Positions 36,804 to 46,049 of a stretch of 61,410 nt of DNA are shown in pieces. Origin of the DNA: an uncultured Dokdonia sp. Its GTDB lineage: Bacteria; Bacteroidota; Bacteroidia; Flavobacteriales; Flavobacteriaceae. The translations under genes were made by a program, and so were the position numbers. Every line of letters begins with the position of its first letter. Within the stretch, counting starts at the first letter, position 1. Location: positions 1 through 61,410 of the forward strand of contig CAJXSW010000004.1 of NCBI GenBank assembly GCA_913060645.1, given 5' to 3'. The notes below the pieces were generated by a model, which saw only the letters and a program-made list of their open reading frames with translations, ran no database searches and was not told where the DNA came from.

Positions 36804-39800
36804 TTAGAAGAAAGCCTTAATCTGAATATTACCTGTATGGATAGTTCGTGTTTCTTCACTTTTACGCCCAAAATAAGATACATTCAAATCTAAAAATTTG
36901 GTAATTCTTTTTTGTGCGATAGCATTCCAAGTAAAATTTGTTCCTGGTTGTAATCCTTCTAGAATCTGATATGCTACTGGACTAAATGCGCTTCCGCGAA
37001 AATCGTTATTGATATACGTAAACTCCCCAGTTAATGATACTTTTTCTAAATCTGCTAACGCAAAGGAGATACCAAGATTCTGTTGGTCAAGTTGTTCTTG
37101 CTCGCCCGTCGTGTTATTCTTATTTTGGTATTCGTAAAAAAGTGAGACCCTCGATTGTTTGCCAAAGAGATATGAGAGCTTAGGATTAATGCCAATGTTA
37201 TCTACATTAAAGTTACGAGCTATAAAATTTTCAGCGTTACTTTCTGTAGACCCCATGTCGCCTTGGGCATTAAATAGCCAGCTCTCCTTTATTTTGTGTA
37301 GGAAGTTGAGTTGATGACTTTGTACTACACTCTCCTGTAATCCCGTAGAGAGAAGAATTTTTGATGTATTTGATAGAAATGAATAGGAGGTTGTGTAGCG
37401 TTGCTTTCCTCTATTAAAGAACAATGTATTTCTAAAGTTAACCGTAGCGCCTATTTCATTTTCATCCTCATTAAATGGGTTCAAGCTAAAATCGTTATCA
37501 GTGCGCAATACTCGTTTATCTAAGATATAGCTAGACTGATTGTAGAAGTGGGAAAGAAACTTTTTTATTCCTTTAAGTCCAGACCACTGTCCAGGCTGTA
37601 ATGTGAGTTGCTGGCTTAGTTTGTTTTGATGAGTTCTTGCAAATACTTGATTTGGGAGTAGTATTCTCACGTAATCTGCTTGATCTTGAAACTGCGCTAT
37701 CTCAAACTCTTCTAGCTCTTGGATACCGTCTCCATTATAATCATTCCATGTGTGGGTTCCTTGACCTTCATCTACTTGAATAAAAGTAAATTCTTGCTGA
37801 GGTTGTGTTCCGCTATTAGTTTCAAAAACCGTGTTAAGTCGGATGATGTCATTTGCAAATCGCTGATTATAAAGTAGTCTTGAGTTGAGCGAATTTTCAT
37901 CTTCTCGTTGATCTTCATAACTAAGATTACGATAATTTAGAAAGAGCGAGATGTTCGTTTTCTCATTCTTTATCAATTGGGATTTTAAGTAATATGTATT
38001 TGATGTATTTACACGTGCGATACGGTTAAGTCTCACACTATCATTTACACGATATCTATATCCAGCTTCCATATAGACGTTTGTGCTGTCTCCCACGCCA
38101 GCAAAAGCTTTGTAAGCACTAAATCGCTGACTGTTTGCCGTTATAGAATCATTCCTCTTTGTGAACCTAACATTGTCCTCCATATTAAATGAAGCGCCTA
38201 TCCATGATTTTTTAAACCCGTAAATGGCATTTACGTCTGCTCGTGTAAAGTCTGTATTGAGTTGTACATCATCTGTACTAAGCGTACTTGCATTAATCGC
38301 AGTTCTCAAATTACCAAGGTGCCAGTTGGCATTTAAGCTGTGTCTGTAACCATTGTAAGCATCTTGAAAATTTAGATGTTGAAATTGATAGGTAATTGCT
38401 CCTTGCTCTGTACGAGCATAATTGAGTCCTACCGTAGTAAAGTGTTGAGTTCCTAGTAGGGTTCCTCCAGCTTGAGCTAGTGAGTTCTCTACATTCCAAT
38501 CTCGGTTAAATTCTATATTGTAAAGCCCTTCAATACTTCTAAAATCTTCTTGTATAAAGTCCCAACTTCCAAAAGCGCGAAAGCTGGATAAACTATCCGT
38601 TTTATATAGCAGCTGATTTACGTCTACATGTGCAGCATAACCATTATTGTCATCATCATCTAGCGTAGAGAATGTATTTGTGTCATTACTACTTCCTGCA
38701 GCTTCAAAGTTTATTGTAGTTTTTTCTGAAGGTGTGTAGCTTCCATTTACTACGGCTAATTGTAATACGGTAGGAGCAAAAAGTTGTACTTGAGGGGCAA
38801 AAGAACCTTGCGAAATACCATTAATAGGGGCAACATATTGAAATGTACGCTGTAAAGTATTTGTCGTGCTTAAAATGTAATCTCCTTGGTTTTCTCCTAC
38901 ATTAGTAAAGCGTACTTGAAATAAATCTTCATCCGGATCAGCGCTAAATTCAAAAACCTCGACGCCATTTGTAATAATCTGCCTGTAGAGAATCTTATTT
39001 TCATCAAAGGTGTCTGAGATTGCGCTAGGGGCAATCATTTCTTGCATATCATCACCAGCTTCTTGTAAAATAGCAACCTGTTCGGAGGTGAGATTTTGTT
39101 GTAGTGGTTGATTTTTAGCATCACTTTCTGAGTATACGTGAGCAGATATTTTGAGTTTATCGCTTTCGCGAAAGCTTCCTCCTCCATACGCCAGAAAGCG
39201 AGTGTAACGGCGTTCAGAAAATTGATAGGCAACATTAATGCGCATTTCACTAGTGATGGGATAAGTCGCATTAAATCGAATCTCTCCAGCATTATAATCG
39301 ATAATATAGTCTTCGCTTTCTCCACGTGTGAGCGGGATGCCGTTTACATAAACAGTCTCACTACCCGAAACAACTAGAACAAACAACTCACCATTAGGCC
39401 CAGTGAGTTTATAAGGACCTTGATTGCCTTCTTGCCCTGTAAAAGTACTTTGTGTAAAAACACCTCGCACTAAAGCTCCAGAAGCATGTAAGTCTGTCTG
39501 TTTATCATCTGAGTGATTCAAGGTGCCACCTAAGGATAAGCCCTGAATTTTCTTTGTAAACCTACCAAAATAGGTGTCCTTGTTTTCTAGATTAATATCA
39601 CCAGCTCTTATATTCCAATTATCAGAAAATAGCTCGATAAAAACCTGGTCAAACTCATCTAGATTTTGAGAGTATCCGCCTTGCTGGCTAGGTATATTTG
39701 CATCTTGTATAGAAGCGCGTAAGGTAACGCGCTCACTTAGCTTTCCACTTATTTGTAAGTCAAGCTCTGAGTTTAAGGTGCTGTTTTGACTATTGCCTAC

Positions 39801-40229
39801 AGCGACTCCTCTCAGTATACTTCCGCTCACGTTAAGGCCAGAAAATGGAGTGACAGTATTTGTTCTCCTGTCCTCACCTAGGCTTATCACCTTATTAAGG
39901 CTCCCAGTACTCGTCACAATCTGGCTAGGGTCATACTGAGAGTAAGCACGCGTGAGAAAATCTGGATAAACTTTATACGTTACAATGAGAGAATCTGGAA
40001 GTGCTCCATTTTTCGCGCTAAGCGTAATGATACTTTTTCCATAATCAACACTATAAGCTGTACTGTCTATCCTTGAGCCTTGTAGCGTGGTAATTTTAAA
40101 TAAGGATGGATTTATACTTACAGAGTCTAAAAGTACAGAGTCTCTTACTACAATTCTTTTGGTACGCGTTTGTTGTGCTAGAACAGCACTGGTGCATAAT
40201 AGTAAAAGAACTGTGTAAAATACGCGCAT
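36804..40229 (-). CDS. Large outer-membrane beta-barrel protein
   Basis: A 1141-residue outer-membrane protein. Signal peptide MRVFYTVLLLLCTSAVLA; ATG 40229 used, not the TTG at 40232. The N-terminal ~350 residues are beta-rich with ETVYVNGIPLTRGESEDYII and IRFNATYPITSEMRIN. The remaining ~750 residues are repeated amphipathic strands (e.g. RTAINASTLSTDDVQLNTDF, KSRVSLFYEYQNKN) and the chain ends in Phe, the usual barrel signature. It is not a TonB receptor (no plug) and not SprA by length. Function unknown. Contains a palindrome at 39162 read as SFRES. Confidence 0.78.
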   Translation of the reverse strand: MRVFYTVLLLLCTSAVLAQQTRTKRIVVRDSVLLDSVSINPSLFKITTLQGSRIDSTAYSVDYGKSIITLSAKNGALPDSLIVTYKVYPDFLTRAYSQYDPSQIVTSTGSLNKVISLGEDRRTNTVTPFSGLNVSGSILRGVAVGNSQNSTLNSELDLQISGKLSERVTLRASIQDANIPSQQGGYSQNLDEFDQVFIELFSDNWNIRAGDINLENKDTYFGRFTKKIQGLSLGGTLNHSDDKQTDLHASGALVRGVFTQSTFTGQEGNQGPYKLTGPNGELFVLVVSGSETVYVNGIPLTRGESEDYIIDYNAGEIRFNATYPITSEMRINVAYQFSERRYTRFLAYGGGSFRESDKLKISAHVYSESDAKNQPLQQNLTSEQVAILQEAGDDMQEMIAPSAISDTFDENKILYRQIITNGVEVFEFSADPDEDLFQVRFTNVGENQGDYILSTTNTLQRTFQYVAPINGISQGSFAPQVQLFAPTVLQLAVVNGSYTPSEKTTINFEAAGSSNDTNTFSTLDDDDNNGYAAHVDVNQLLYKTDSLSSFRAFGSWDFIQEDFRSIEGLYNIEFNRDWNVENSLAQAGGTLLGTQHFTTVGLNYARTEQGAITYQFQHLNFQDAYNGYRHSLNANWHLGNLRTAINASTLSTDDVQLNTDFTRADVNAIYGFKKSWIGASFNMEDNVRFTKRNDSITANSQRFSAYKAFAGVGDSTNVYMEAGYRYRVNDSVRLNRIARVNTSNTYYLKSQLIKNEKTNISLFLNYRNLSYEDQREDENSLNSRLLYNQRFANDIIRLNTVFETNSGTQPQQEFTFIQVDEGQGTHTWNDYNGDGIQELEEFEIAQFQDQADYVRILLPNQVFARTHQNKLSQQLTLQPGQWSGLKGIKKFLSHFYNQSSYILDKRVLRTDNDFSLNPFNEDENEIGATVNFRNTLFFNRGKQRYTTSYSFLSNTSKILLSTGLQESVVQSHQLNFLHKIKESWLFNAQGDMGSTESNAENFIARNFNVDNIGINPKLSYLFGKQSRVSLFYEYQNKNNTTGEQEQLDQQNLGISFALADLEKVSLTGEFTYINNDFRGSAFSPVAYQILEGLQPGTNFTWNAIAQKRITKFLDLNVSYFGRKSEETRTIHTGNIQIKAFF
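39162..39175. repeat. Palindromic repeat inside the barrel gene
   Basis: Perfect 14-bp core, read on the minus strand as GSFRESD, a different frame from the AFAKA copies. Confidence 0.9.
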
Positions 40230-40347
40230 CAATAGTAAAACTCTAGGCTGAGGTAAATATTACAATTACTCAAAGGTAAACTTTATAAGTTTTTTACGAG
40301 GTGTGGAAAAACCTAATTTATAACTTAGCAGTCCAATACAGCATACT

Positions 40348-41112
40348 ATGAAAATTATCTCTTATAATGTAAACGGTATCCGTGCAGCTTTGCGCAAAGA
40401 TTTTGCCACCTGGTTGCAACATACAGATCCAGATGTGGTGCTGTTGCAAGAGACAAAAGCAACGCCAGACCAAGTAGATACAGCAGTTTTTGAAAGTCTA
40501 GGATATGAGCATTACTGGTTTAGCGCACAAAAAAAAGGATACAGTGGTGTGGCTATTCTCACAAAGAAAACACCTAAAAATGTAGTTTATGGAACGGGAA
40601 TCGAATCCATGGATTTTGAAGGTAGAAATATAAGAGTAGACTTTGACGATGTTTCTGTGATGAGCATGTACTTGCCATCAGGAACAAATATTGCCCGTTT
40701 AGAACATAAACTGGAATACATGTCGTTATTACAAGATTATGTAAACGAGATTAAGCAGGATGTTCCAAATCTTGTGATAGGTGGAGATTACAATATTTGT
40801 CACGAAGCTATAGATATTCACGATCCCGTACGTAATAAAAATGTGAGCGGATTTTTACCTGTAGAGCGTGAGTGGATAAGTAATTTTATGGACAGTGGTT
40901 TTATAGACTCTTTCCGTCATCTTAACAAAGAGCCAGATAACTACACATGGTGGAGTTATCGTGCAAATGCGCGAGCAAATAACAAAGGATGGCGCATTGA
41001 TTATAACATGGTAAGCGAGCCTCTTAAAAATAATATTGAACGTGCTGTGATTCTCTCTGATGCTGTGCACAGTGACCACTGTCCGCACATGGTAGAATTA
41101 AAATTATCTTAA
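40348..41112 (+). CDS. xth: Exodeoxyribonuclease III (AP endonuclease)
   Basis: Cuts DNA at abasic sites and removes 3' blocking groups in base-excision repair. A 254-residue EEP-fold nuclease. MKIISYNVNGIRAAL begins the fold, VVLLQETKA holds the metal Glu, VIGGDYNICH the Asp/Asn pair, and HSDHCPHMVEL the C-terminal catalytic His/Asp. Length is normal. ATG 40348 is the only good start. Followed after 5 bp by the OmpA lipoprotein gene, so they may be cotranscribed. Confidence 0.94.
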   Translation: MKIISYNVNGIRAALRKDFATWLQHTDPDVVLLQETKATPDQVDTAVFESLGYEHYWFSAQKKGYSGVAILTKKTPKNVVYGTGIESMDFEGRNIRVDFDDVSVMSMYLPSGTNIARLEHKLEYMSLLQDYVNEIKQDVPNLVIGGDYNICHEAIDIHDPVRNKNVSGFLPVEREWISNFMDSGFIDSFRHLNKEPDNYTWWSYRANARANNKGWRIDYNMVSEPLKNNIERAVILSDAVHSDHCPHMVELKLS

Positions 41113-41117
41113 AAAAA

Positions 41118-42110
41118 ATGAATACAATGTTTAAAAAATCCCTTCTTATAATACTTGCGATAAGCGCATTTACTTCTTGCGTTCCTGCAAAAAAGTTTAA
41201 AGATCTTGAAGCAAGCTATAGCAGGTTGCGCAAGGATAATCGTAGCCTTGAGGATAATGTAAAGGACTTAAAAGCTGAGCTTAAAAAGACGAACGCAGTG
41301 TATGATAAAGTCTTAAAAGATTTAGGCTCAAGTATAATTAGAGTAGAGGAGTTAGAAGGGGAGTACGCTTCCGCGAAAGCTAATCTGGAGCAACTACAAG
41401 CAAGTTATAACGCACTAGAATCTAATAGTAGTGCCACTATAGCCGAAAATTCTCAGAAAAACAGACAACTTCTAGCCGAACTAGAGACAAAACAAAATGA
41501 TCTTGCCGAAAAAACTGCTGCTCTTGAAGCAGAACGTACTCGTCTTGAAAAGTTACAAAAGGATCTAGCAGAACGCTCTGCGAGAGTAGATGAGCTAGAA
41601 GGTGTAATTGCAGCAAAAGATGCTACAATGAGAGCCCTTAAAGAATCTATCTCAAAAGCACTTACAGACTTTGAAGGAAAAGGGCTTACCGTAGAGCAAC
41701 GTGATGGTAAAGTGTATGTATCACTTGAGAATAAGCTTTTATTTGATTCTGGTAGCTGGACAGTAGGCGCAAACGGAACAAAGGCGGTAAAGCAATTAGG
41801 TAGCGTGCTAGCAGATAATCCAGACATCGCTGTGCTTATCGAGGGACACACAGATAATGTGCCTTACGGAGGTAGTGGAAATCTAGCAGGAAACTGGGAT
41901 CTCTCTGCAAAAAGAGCAACAGCTATTGTTGAAATTTTACGCACAAACAGAGATATAGACCCTAAGAATCTAACAGCAGCGGGCCGTGGAGAATATGCTC
42001 CCGTAGCCGAAAATGATAATGCAGAGAACAAAGCAAAAAATAGGCGTATAGAAGTAATCTTGACACCTAAACTTGATGAGGTGACAGCTTTGCTTAATGA
42101 TATTGATTAG
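41118..42110 (+). CDS. OmpA-family lipoprotein with coiled coil
   Basis: A 330-residue outer-membrane lipoprotein. Lipobox AISAFTSC near residue 21. Residues ~25-185 are a long coiled coil (LRKDNRSLEDNVKDLKAELK). Residues ~205-320 are an OmpA C-terminal domain (LLFDSGSWTVGANG, IEGHTDNVPYGG, LSAKRATAIVEIL, NRRIEVIL) that binds peptidoglycan and so tethers the outer membrane. An ATG at 41127 is an alternative start. A degenerate palindrome at 41364 is read as YASAKA. It follows xth closely. Confidence 0.9.
   Translation: MNTMFKKSLLIILAISAFTSCVPAKKFKDLEASYSRLRKDNRSLEDNVKDLKAELKKTNAVYDKVLKDLGSSIIRVEELEGEYASAKANLEQLQASYNALESNSSATIAENSQKNRQLLAELETKQNDLAEKTAALEAERTRLEKLQKDLAERSARVDELEGVIAAKDATMRALKESISKALTDFEGKGLTVEQRDGKVYVSLENKLLFDSGSWTVGANGTKAVKQLGSVLADNPDIAVLIEGHTDNVPYGGSGNLAGNWDLSAKRATAIVEILRTNRDIDPKNLTAAGRGEYAPVAENDNAENKAKNRRIEVILTPKLDEVTALLNDID
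41364..41380. repeat. Degenerate palindromic repeat inside the OmpA gene
   Basis: TACGCTTCCGCGAAAGC differs from the consensus at one core base (T to C). It is read as YASAKA, in the same phase as the AFAKA copies. Confidence 0.6.
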
Positions 42111-42139
42111 ATAAAACGAGAGCTGTATAGTTGCACAAA

Positions 42140-42157
42140 GACGCAATGATTTGCGTC
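42140..42157. other. Small perfect hairpin before the aldo/keto reductase
   Basis: Stem GACGCAA (42140-42146) and TTGCGTC (42151-42157), loop TGAT, 13 nt before ATG 42171. No T-run, so it is not a usual terminator; a leader hairpin or protein site is possible. Confidence 0.3.
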
Positions 42158-42170
42158 AAATCCAATACTT

Positions 42171-43205
42171 ATGAAATACACAACAATACCAAATACAGAT
42201 ATAAAAGTCTCAAAAATTTGTTTGGGATCAATGACATGGGGTCGCCAGAATACGGAGGCCGAAGGCCATGAGCAAATGGATTATGCACTTACTCAGGGTG
42301 TCAATTTTATTGATACGGCAGAGATGTATAGCGTGCCTTTTCAAGAGAAAACGTACGGTGCAACAGAAAAGGTGATAGGAAGCTGGCTAGCCAAAAACAA
42401 GAACCGAGATCAGATTGTTCTTGCTTCAAAGATTACTGGCCCTAGTCCAACATTTGCTTCTGTAAGAGATAATCTTGGTTTTTCTAAAGAAGCTATTGAT
42501 GATGCATTGCACAAGAGTTTAAAACGTCTCCAGACGGATTATCTTGATTTATACCAATTACACTGGCCAGAGCGTAACACAAATTTCTTTGGAAAACGAG
42601 GGTACACTCACAATCCAGATGAGCAGTGGGAAGATAATATTGCAGAGATTCTTGAGTCTCTAGACACCTATGTAAAACAAGGAAAAATTAGAAATATAGG
42701 ACTGTCTAACGAGTCTCCTTTTGGCCTGATGCGTTTTGTAGAGGAAGCTAGAAAAGGTGCGCCAAAGGTTGTAACCGTTCAAAATCCTTATAACCTTCTT
42801 AATAGAAAAGATGAGATAGGTCTTACAGAAGGCTTACATCGCGAGAATGTAGGTTTGCTACCATATTCTCCTCTTGGTTTTGGGCAACTTACAGGAAAAT
42901 ATCTAGACGGTTATCCAGAAGATGCGCGTGTGACTCTGTTCCCAAACTACAATCGCTATCACAACGATAATGCTTTTGAAGCAACACGTCGTTATAAAAA
43001 GATTGCAGATGAGCATGGATTGAGTCTTACACAAATGGCACTTGCATTTGTGACAGATAGACCTTTTGTAACTGGTAATATTATAGGGGCTACAAGTATG
43101 GAGCAACTTAAAGAAAACATTAGTAGTGCAGATATTACACTATCTGAAGAGATTTTAAAAGCGATAGACGAGGTGCACGCAGCAATACCAAACCCTGCTC
43201 CATAG
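42171..43205 (+). CDS. Aldo/keto reductase (Tas-like)
   Basis: A 344-residue NADPH-dependent (beta/alpha)8 reductase. Tetrad residues appear in FIDTAEMYSVP (Asp, Tyr), VLASKITGP (Lys) and LYQLHWPER (His). The long Tas-type insert (NTNFFGKRGYTHNPDEQWED) is present, and VTGNIIGATSMEQLKEN is the cofactor-binding C-terminal part. The physiological substrate is not known. It is a single gene with a hairpin in its leader and a weak terminator plus palindrome behind it. Confidence 0.92.
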   Translation: MKYTTIPNTDIKVSKICLGSMTWGRQNTEAEGHEQMDYALTQGVNFIDTAEMYSVPFQEKTYGATEKVIGSWLAKNKNRDQIVLASKITGPSPTFASVRDNLGFSKEAIDDALHKSLKRLQTDYLDLYQLHWPERNTNFFGKRGYTHNPDEQWEDNIAEILESLDTYVKQGKIRNIGLSNESPFGLMRFVEEARKGAPKVVTVQNPYNLLNRKDEIGLTEGLHRENVGLLPYSPLGFGQLTGKYLDGYPEDARVTLFPNYNRYHNDNAFEATRRYKKIADEHGLSLTQMALAFVTDRPFVTGNIIGATSMEQLKENISSADITLSEEILKAIDEVHAAIPNPAP

Positions 43206-43226
43206 CAAAAGTACATCGCTGTATGT

Positions 43227-43257
43227 AAAAAAGGTGTTCTGTAAAGCGTGCCTTTTT
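43227..43257. terminator. Weak terminator between convergent genes
   Basis: AAAAAAGG and CCTTTTT about 16 nt apart form an A/T-rich stem with a T-run. It lies between the aldo/keto reductase and the M23 gene, directly before a palindromic repeat. Confidence 0.5.
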
Positions 43258-43263
43258 CTTTTC

Positions 43264-43281
43264 ACGCTTTCGCGAAAGCGT
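43264..43281. repeat. Palindromic repeat, intergenic copy (18 bp)
   Basis: Perfect 18-bp palindrome 6 bp after the weak terminator. A further hairpin (43286-43293 with 43300-43307) follows at the end of the M23 gene. Confidence 0.95.
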
Positions 43282-43297
43282 AATTATCTACATAAAA

Positions 43298-44437
43298 TCA
43301 TGTAGATGGAATGGGCTTTATAGCTGTTTTATATAGATATCCTTGTAAACTATCATAAGCACGTACATGAAACCAATTACCTGTTTTTTCTAGCAAAAAG
43401 ACAGTATCCTTTCTCTTTAATGTGCCAATTCTTTCTGAAGTTGAAGTAGGTGATACGCGCATCGTACTATTATTCTTAAGTAAACCTATATTGCTAGATA
43501 ACGAATCTGAAATAAGAGGTGACTCCGTTTGTTTAATGTATGGATATGGGTTGATGGCGCCTGTGCGATTATATATGCCAAAATGTAAATGTGGAGGTGT
43601 CGTTCTGGCATTCCCAGTATTGCCTACTAAGCCAAGTGTATCTCCTATTTTTACACGCTGTCCAGTGGTAGCGATTATGCTATCTAGGTGCGCATAATAT
43701 AGCGACTGACCAAAGATGCCGTCACGTAACCACACTTGTTTACCTCCTAGACCACGATTACCTGTGGAGGATATCATACCATCAGTAATCGCTACGATGG
43801 GGGTTCCTCTTACAGCAAAAATATCTACACCCTCATGGCTACGCTTGCCGCCGCTTCTAGAAGCGCCCCAGAAGCTTTGCACAGCCTTATTGCTTTCTCC
43901 GCTTACTGGAAAGCTGTATTGTGGTTTTGTATATATTTTTAATGCAAAGGAAGAGCTTGCGCCTATTTGAGGTTGTATAAGGAGTGTGTATAATCCGGGC
44001 GCAGTAATTTCGGTAGTGATTTTTTTCTCATTTGGCATATTAGATAGCCTAGGCGTTGGATTCATTATAGAATCACTCTCCCACGTAAAAAGATCAAGGA
44101 ATATGGCGGTTGAGTCTACATTGTTTTCAACTTCCGCATGAAAAATCTCACCTGCAGCGAGTGTAAATGTATAGCGGTAGGGAATCAAATAGGTAGAAGA
44201 ATAAGTGCCTACAGTGGTATGCGGAATATCCGAGAGTGCGTTATTGCTTAGTGCTTTTTTTTGATACGCTTTCGCGAAAGCGGAATTCCATGATTTATAA
44301 ATACTATCATCTTTCTCAAAACCACGAGCGTAAACTTCGCGAGCCGAGGGTTGTGTGATGGCGTCTGTGGCTTTTTGAATTTGGTTACAGCTTACTGTGG
44401 CAAGAAGTAATAAGGTACATAGGATCTTTTTAAACAT
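43298..44437 (-). CDS. M23 peptidase lipoprotein with SH3 domain
   Basis: A 379-residue envelope lipoprotein. ATG 44437 gives a lipobox (LLLATVSC); a longer start at 44467 adds ten residues in front of it. Zinc residues are in RSHEGVDIFA and PHLHFGIYN, as in LytM/M23 endopeptidases, and YAHLDSI holds the third His. The C-terminal ~60 residues are an SH3b fold (STMRVSPTSTSERIG, WFHVRAY) for cell-wall binding. It probably cuts peptidoglycan crosslinks. A palindrome at 44267 is read as SAFAKAY at ~52-57. Confidence 0.9.
   Translation of the reverse strand: MFKKILCTLLLLATVSCNQIQKATDAITQPSAREVYARGFEKDDSIYKSWNSAFAKAYQKKALSNNALSDIPHTTVGTYSSTYLIPYRYTFTLAAGEIFHAEVENNVDSTAIFLDLFTWESDSIMNPTPRLSNMPNEKKITTEITAPGLYTLLIQPQIGASSSFALKIYTKPQYSFPVSGESNKAVQSFWGASRSGGKRSHEGVDIFAVRGTPIVAITDGMISSTGNRGLGGKQVWLRDGIFGQSLYYAHLDSIIATTGQRVKIGDTLGLVGNTGNARTTPPHLHFGIYNRTGAINPYPYIKQTESPLISDSLSSNIGLLKNNSTMRVSPTSTSERIGTLKRKDTVFLLEKTGNWFHVRAYDSLQGYLYKTAIKPIPST
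44267..44282. repeat. Palindromic repeat inside the M23 gene
   Basis: Perfect 16-bp palindrome, read on the minus strand as NSAFAKAYQ. Confidence 0.93.
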
Positions 44438-44558
44438 AGCAGCAACTATGCAGAAAAGGTGCCACATGATTACAAGAATCAGTCAGATATTGACGCAATT
44501 GATTTTATGTGAACGTTTTTAAAGACTGCTGTAAAATGATGCTCGTTTATCTAGTAGC

Positions 44559-45929
44559 TTATCCAAAAAGATGCCTTACGACATCATGAACTTTGGCTAC
44601 TTTAATTACATTGATGTGATAATTAGTATCAGGTATTTTGCAATATTTTGAAATCACGATGCTTGTAAAACCTAGTTTTTCTGCTTCGACAATTCGTTGT
44701 TCAATACGGTTTACGGGGCGTACTTCTCCTGCGAGACCTATCTCTGCAGCAAAACACATAGATTTATCTACGGGGATATCTACATTGCTTGATAAAACTG
44801 CCGCTACCACTGCCAGATCTATAGCAGGATCATCTACAGTGATTCCTCCAGTCACGTTGAGAAAAACATCTTTTGCCCCTAGTTTAAAACCTGCTCGTTT
44901 TTCTAATACAGCGAGAAGCATATTGAGTCGCTTTACATTGTATCCTGTAGAGCTACGTTGTGGTGTTCCATACACTGCGGTACTCACAAGCGCTTGAATC
45001 TCAATCATAAGCGGTCGCATACCTTCCATTGTGGTTGCGATTGCTGTACCGCTCAAGTCTTCGTCATTTTTTGAAATGAGAATCTCACTTGGATTACTCA
45101 CTTCTCTCAATCCTGAGCCTTGCATCTCATAGATACCTAGTTCGCTAGTGCTTCCAAAACGGTTTTTATGTGCTCTTAAAATTCTATAAACGTGGTTACG
45201 ATCTCCTTCAAATTGAAGGACGGTGTCGACCATGTGTTCAAGAATTTTTGGTCCAGCAATATTTCCATCTTTTGTGATGTGACCTATAAGAATTACAGGT
45301 GTTGCTGTTTCCTTAGCAAACCGTATCAGCTCTGAAGTGGTTTCACGGATTTGTGAGATACTTCCAGCGGTGCTTTCTATATGATCAGAATGTAGTGTTT
45401 GTATAGAGTCTATAATCACAATATCTGGCTGCATCTCTTCTATGTGCCTAAAGATATTTTGAGTTTTTGTCTCTGTAAGAATATAACACTGGTCGCTTTC
45501 TGGATTAATACGCTCAGCACGCATTTTTATTTGCTGCTGACTTTCCTCTCCAGAGACGTAGAGTGTTTTGTAAGGTAGTGCTAGTGATATTTGTAATAGT
45601 AAAGTGCTTTTTCCTATTCCAGGTTCTCCACCTAGAAGAGTAAGCGACCCAGGAACTAAGCCACCACCTAGAACACGGTTGAGTTCGCCGTTTTTAGTGT
45701 TCATTCTAGCCTCAGAAGCGGTAGAAATATCGGCGATTTTTAGGGGTTTGCTGGTGCGTGTAAGTCCAGAAACTTTTGCGGTTTCCGACTTCCAATCCTT
45801 TTTATCTACTTTTTGTACAACCTCCTCAACAATGGTATTCCATTGTTTACAAGCATTACACTGGCCTTGCCATTTGGCATGTTGTGTGCCACAGTTTTGA
45901 CAGAAAAAGGTAGTTTTTGTTTTGGCCAT
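44559..45929 (-). CDS. radA: DNA repair protein RadA
   Basis: Ring helicase for branch migration in recombination. A 456-residue protein. An N-terminal zinc finger (CQNCGTQHAKWQGQCNAC), a RecA-like core with Walker A GGEPGIGKSTLL and Walker B IVIIDSIQTL, the RadA signature AHKNRFGSTSELG, and a C-terminal Lon-like domain (VTGGITVDDPAIDLAVVAAV). Length and order are normal. ATG 45929 has a perfect -7 box 19 nt upstream. It ends before the M23 gene on the same strand with 121 bp between. Confidence 0.95.
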   Translation of the reverse strand: MAKTKTTFFCQNCGTQHAKWQGQCNACKQWNTIVEEVVQKVDKKDWKSETAKVSGLTRTSKPLKIADISTASEARMNTKNGELNRVLGGGLVPGSLTLLGGEPGIGKSTLLLQISLALPYKTLYVSGEESQQQIKMRAERINPESDQCYILTETKTQNIFRHIEEMQPDIVIIDSIQTLHSDHIESTAGSISQIRETTSELIRFAKETATPVILIGHITKDGNIAGPKILEHMVDTVLQFEGDRNHVYRILRAHKNRFGSTSELGIYEMQGSGLREVSNPSEILISKNDEDLSGTAIATTMEGMRPLMIEIQALVSTAVYGTPQRSSTGYNVKRLNMLLAVLEKRAGFKLGAKDVFLNVTGGITVDDPAIDLAVVAAVLSSNVDIPVDKSMCFAAEIGLAGEVRPVNRIEQRIVEAEKLGFTSIVISKYCKIPDTNYHINVIKVAKVHDVVRHLFG

Positions 45930-45948
45930 AAAATGAGTAATCTGCTTG

Positions 45949-45956
45949 CAAAATTA
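45949..45956 (-). promoter_or_regulatory. -7 box for radA
   Basis: Minus-strand TAATTTTG, perfect TAnnTTTG, 19 nt before the ATG. Confidence 0.45.
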
Positions 45957-46049
45957 GAGAATCACACCTCCTTTTAAAATTATTTTGATTTAAATAATAT
46001 GTGATTTACAGCACAAGAATGCGCTATAAAAAGTAGAGGTTATAAATAA

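Noticed and set aside
36989-37006. GCGCTTCCGCGAAAATCG in the barrel gene, and a similar stretch at about 40010
   Set aside because: Too many changes from the consensus to count as copies; chance cannot be excluded.
41453-41851. Antisense reading frame over the OmpA gene, and similar long frames opposite atpD, glmS, radA and fbp
   Set aside because: They are shadows of strong coding genes with no start signals and composition typical of antisense frames.
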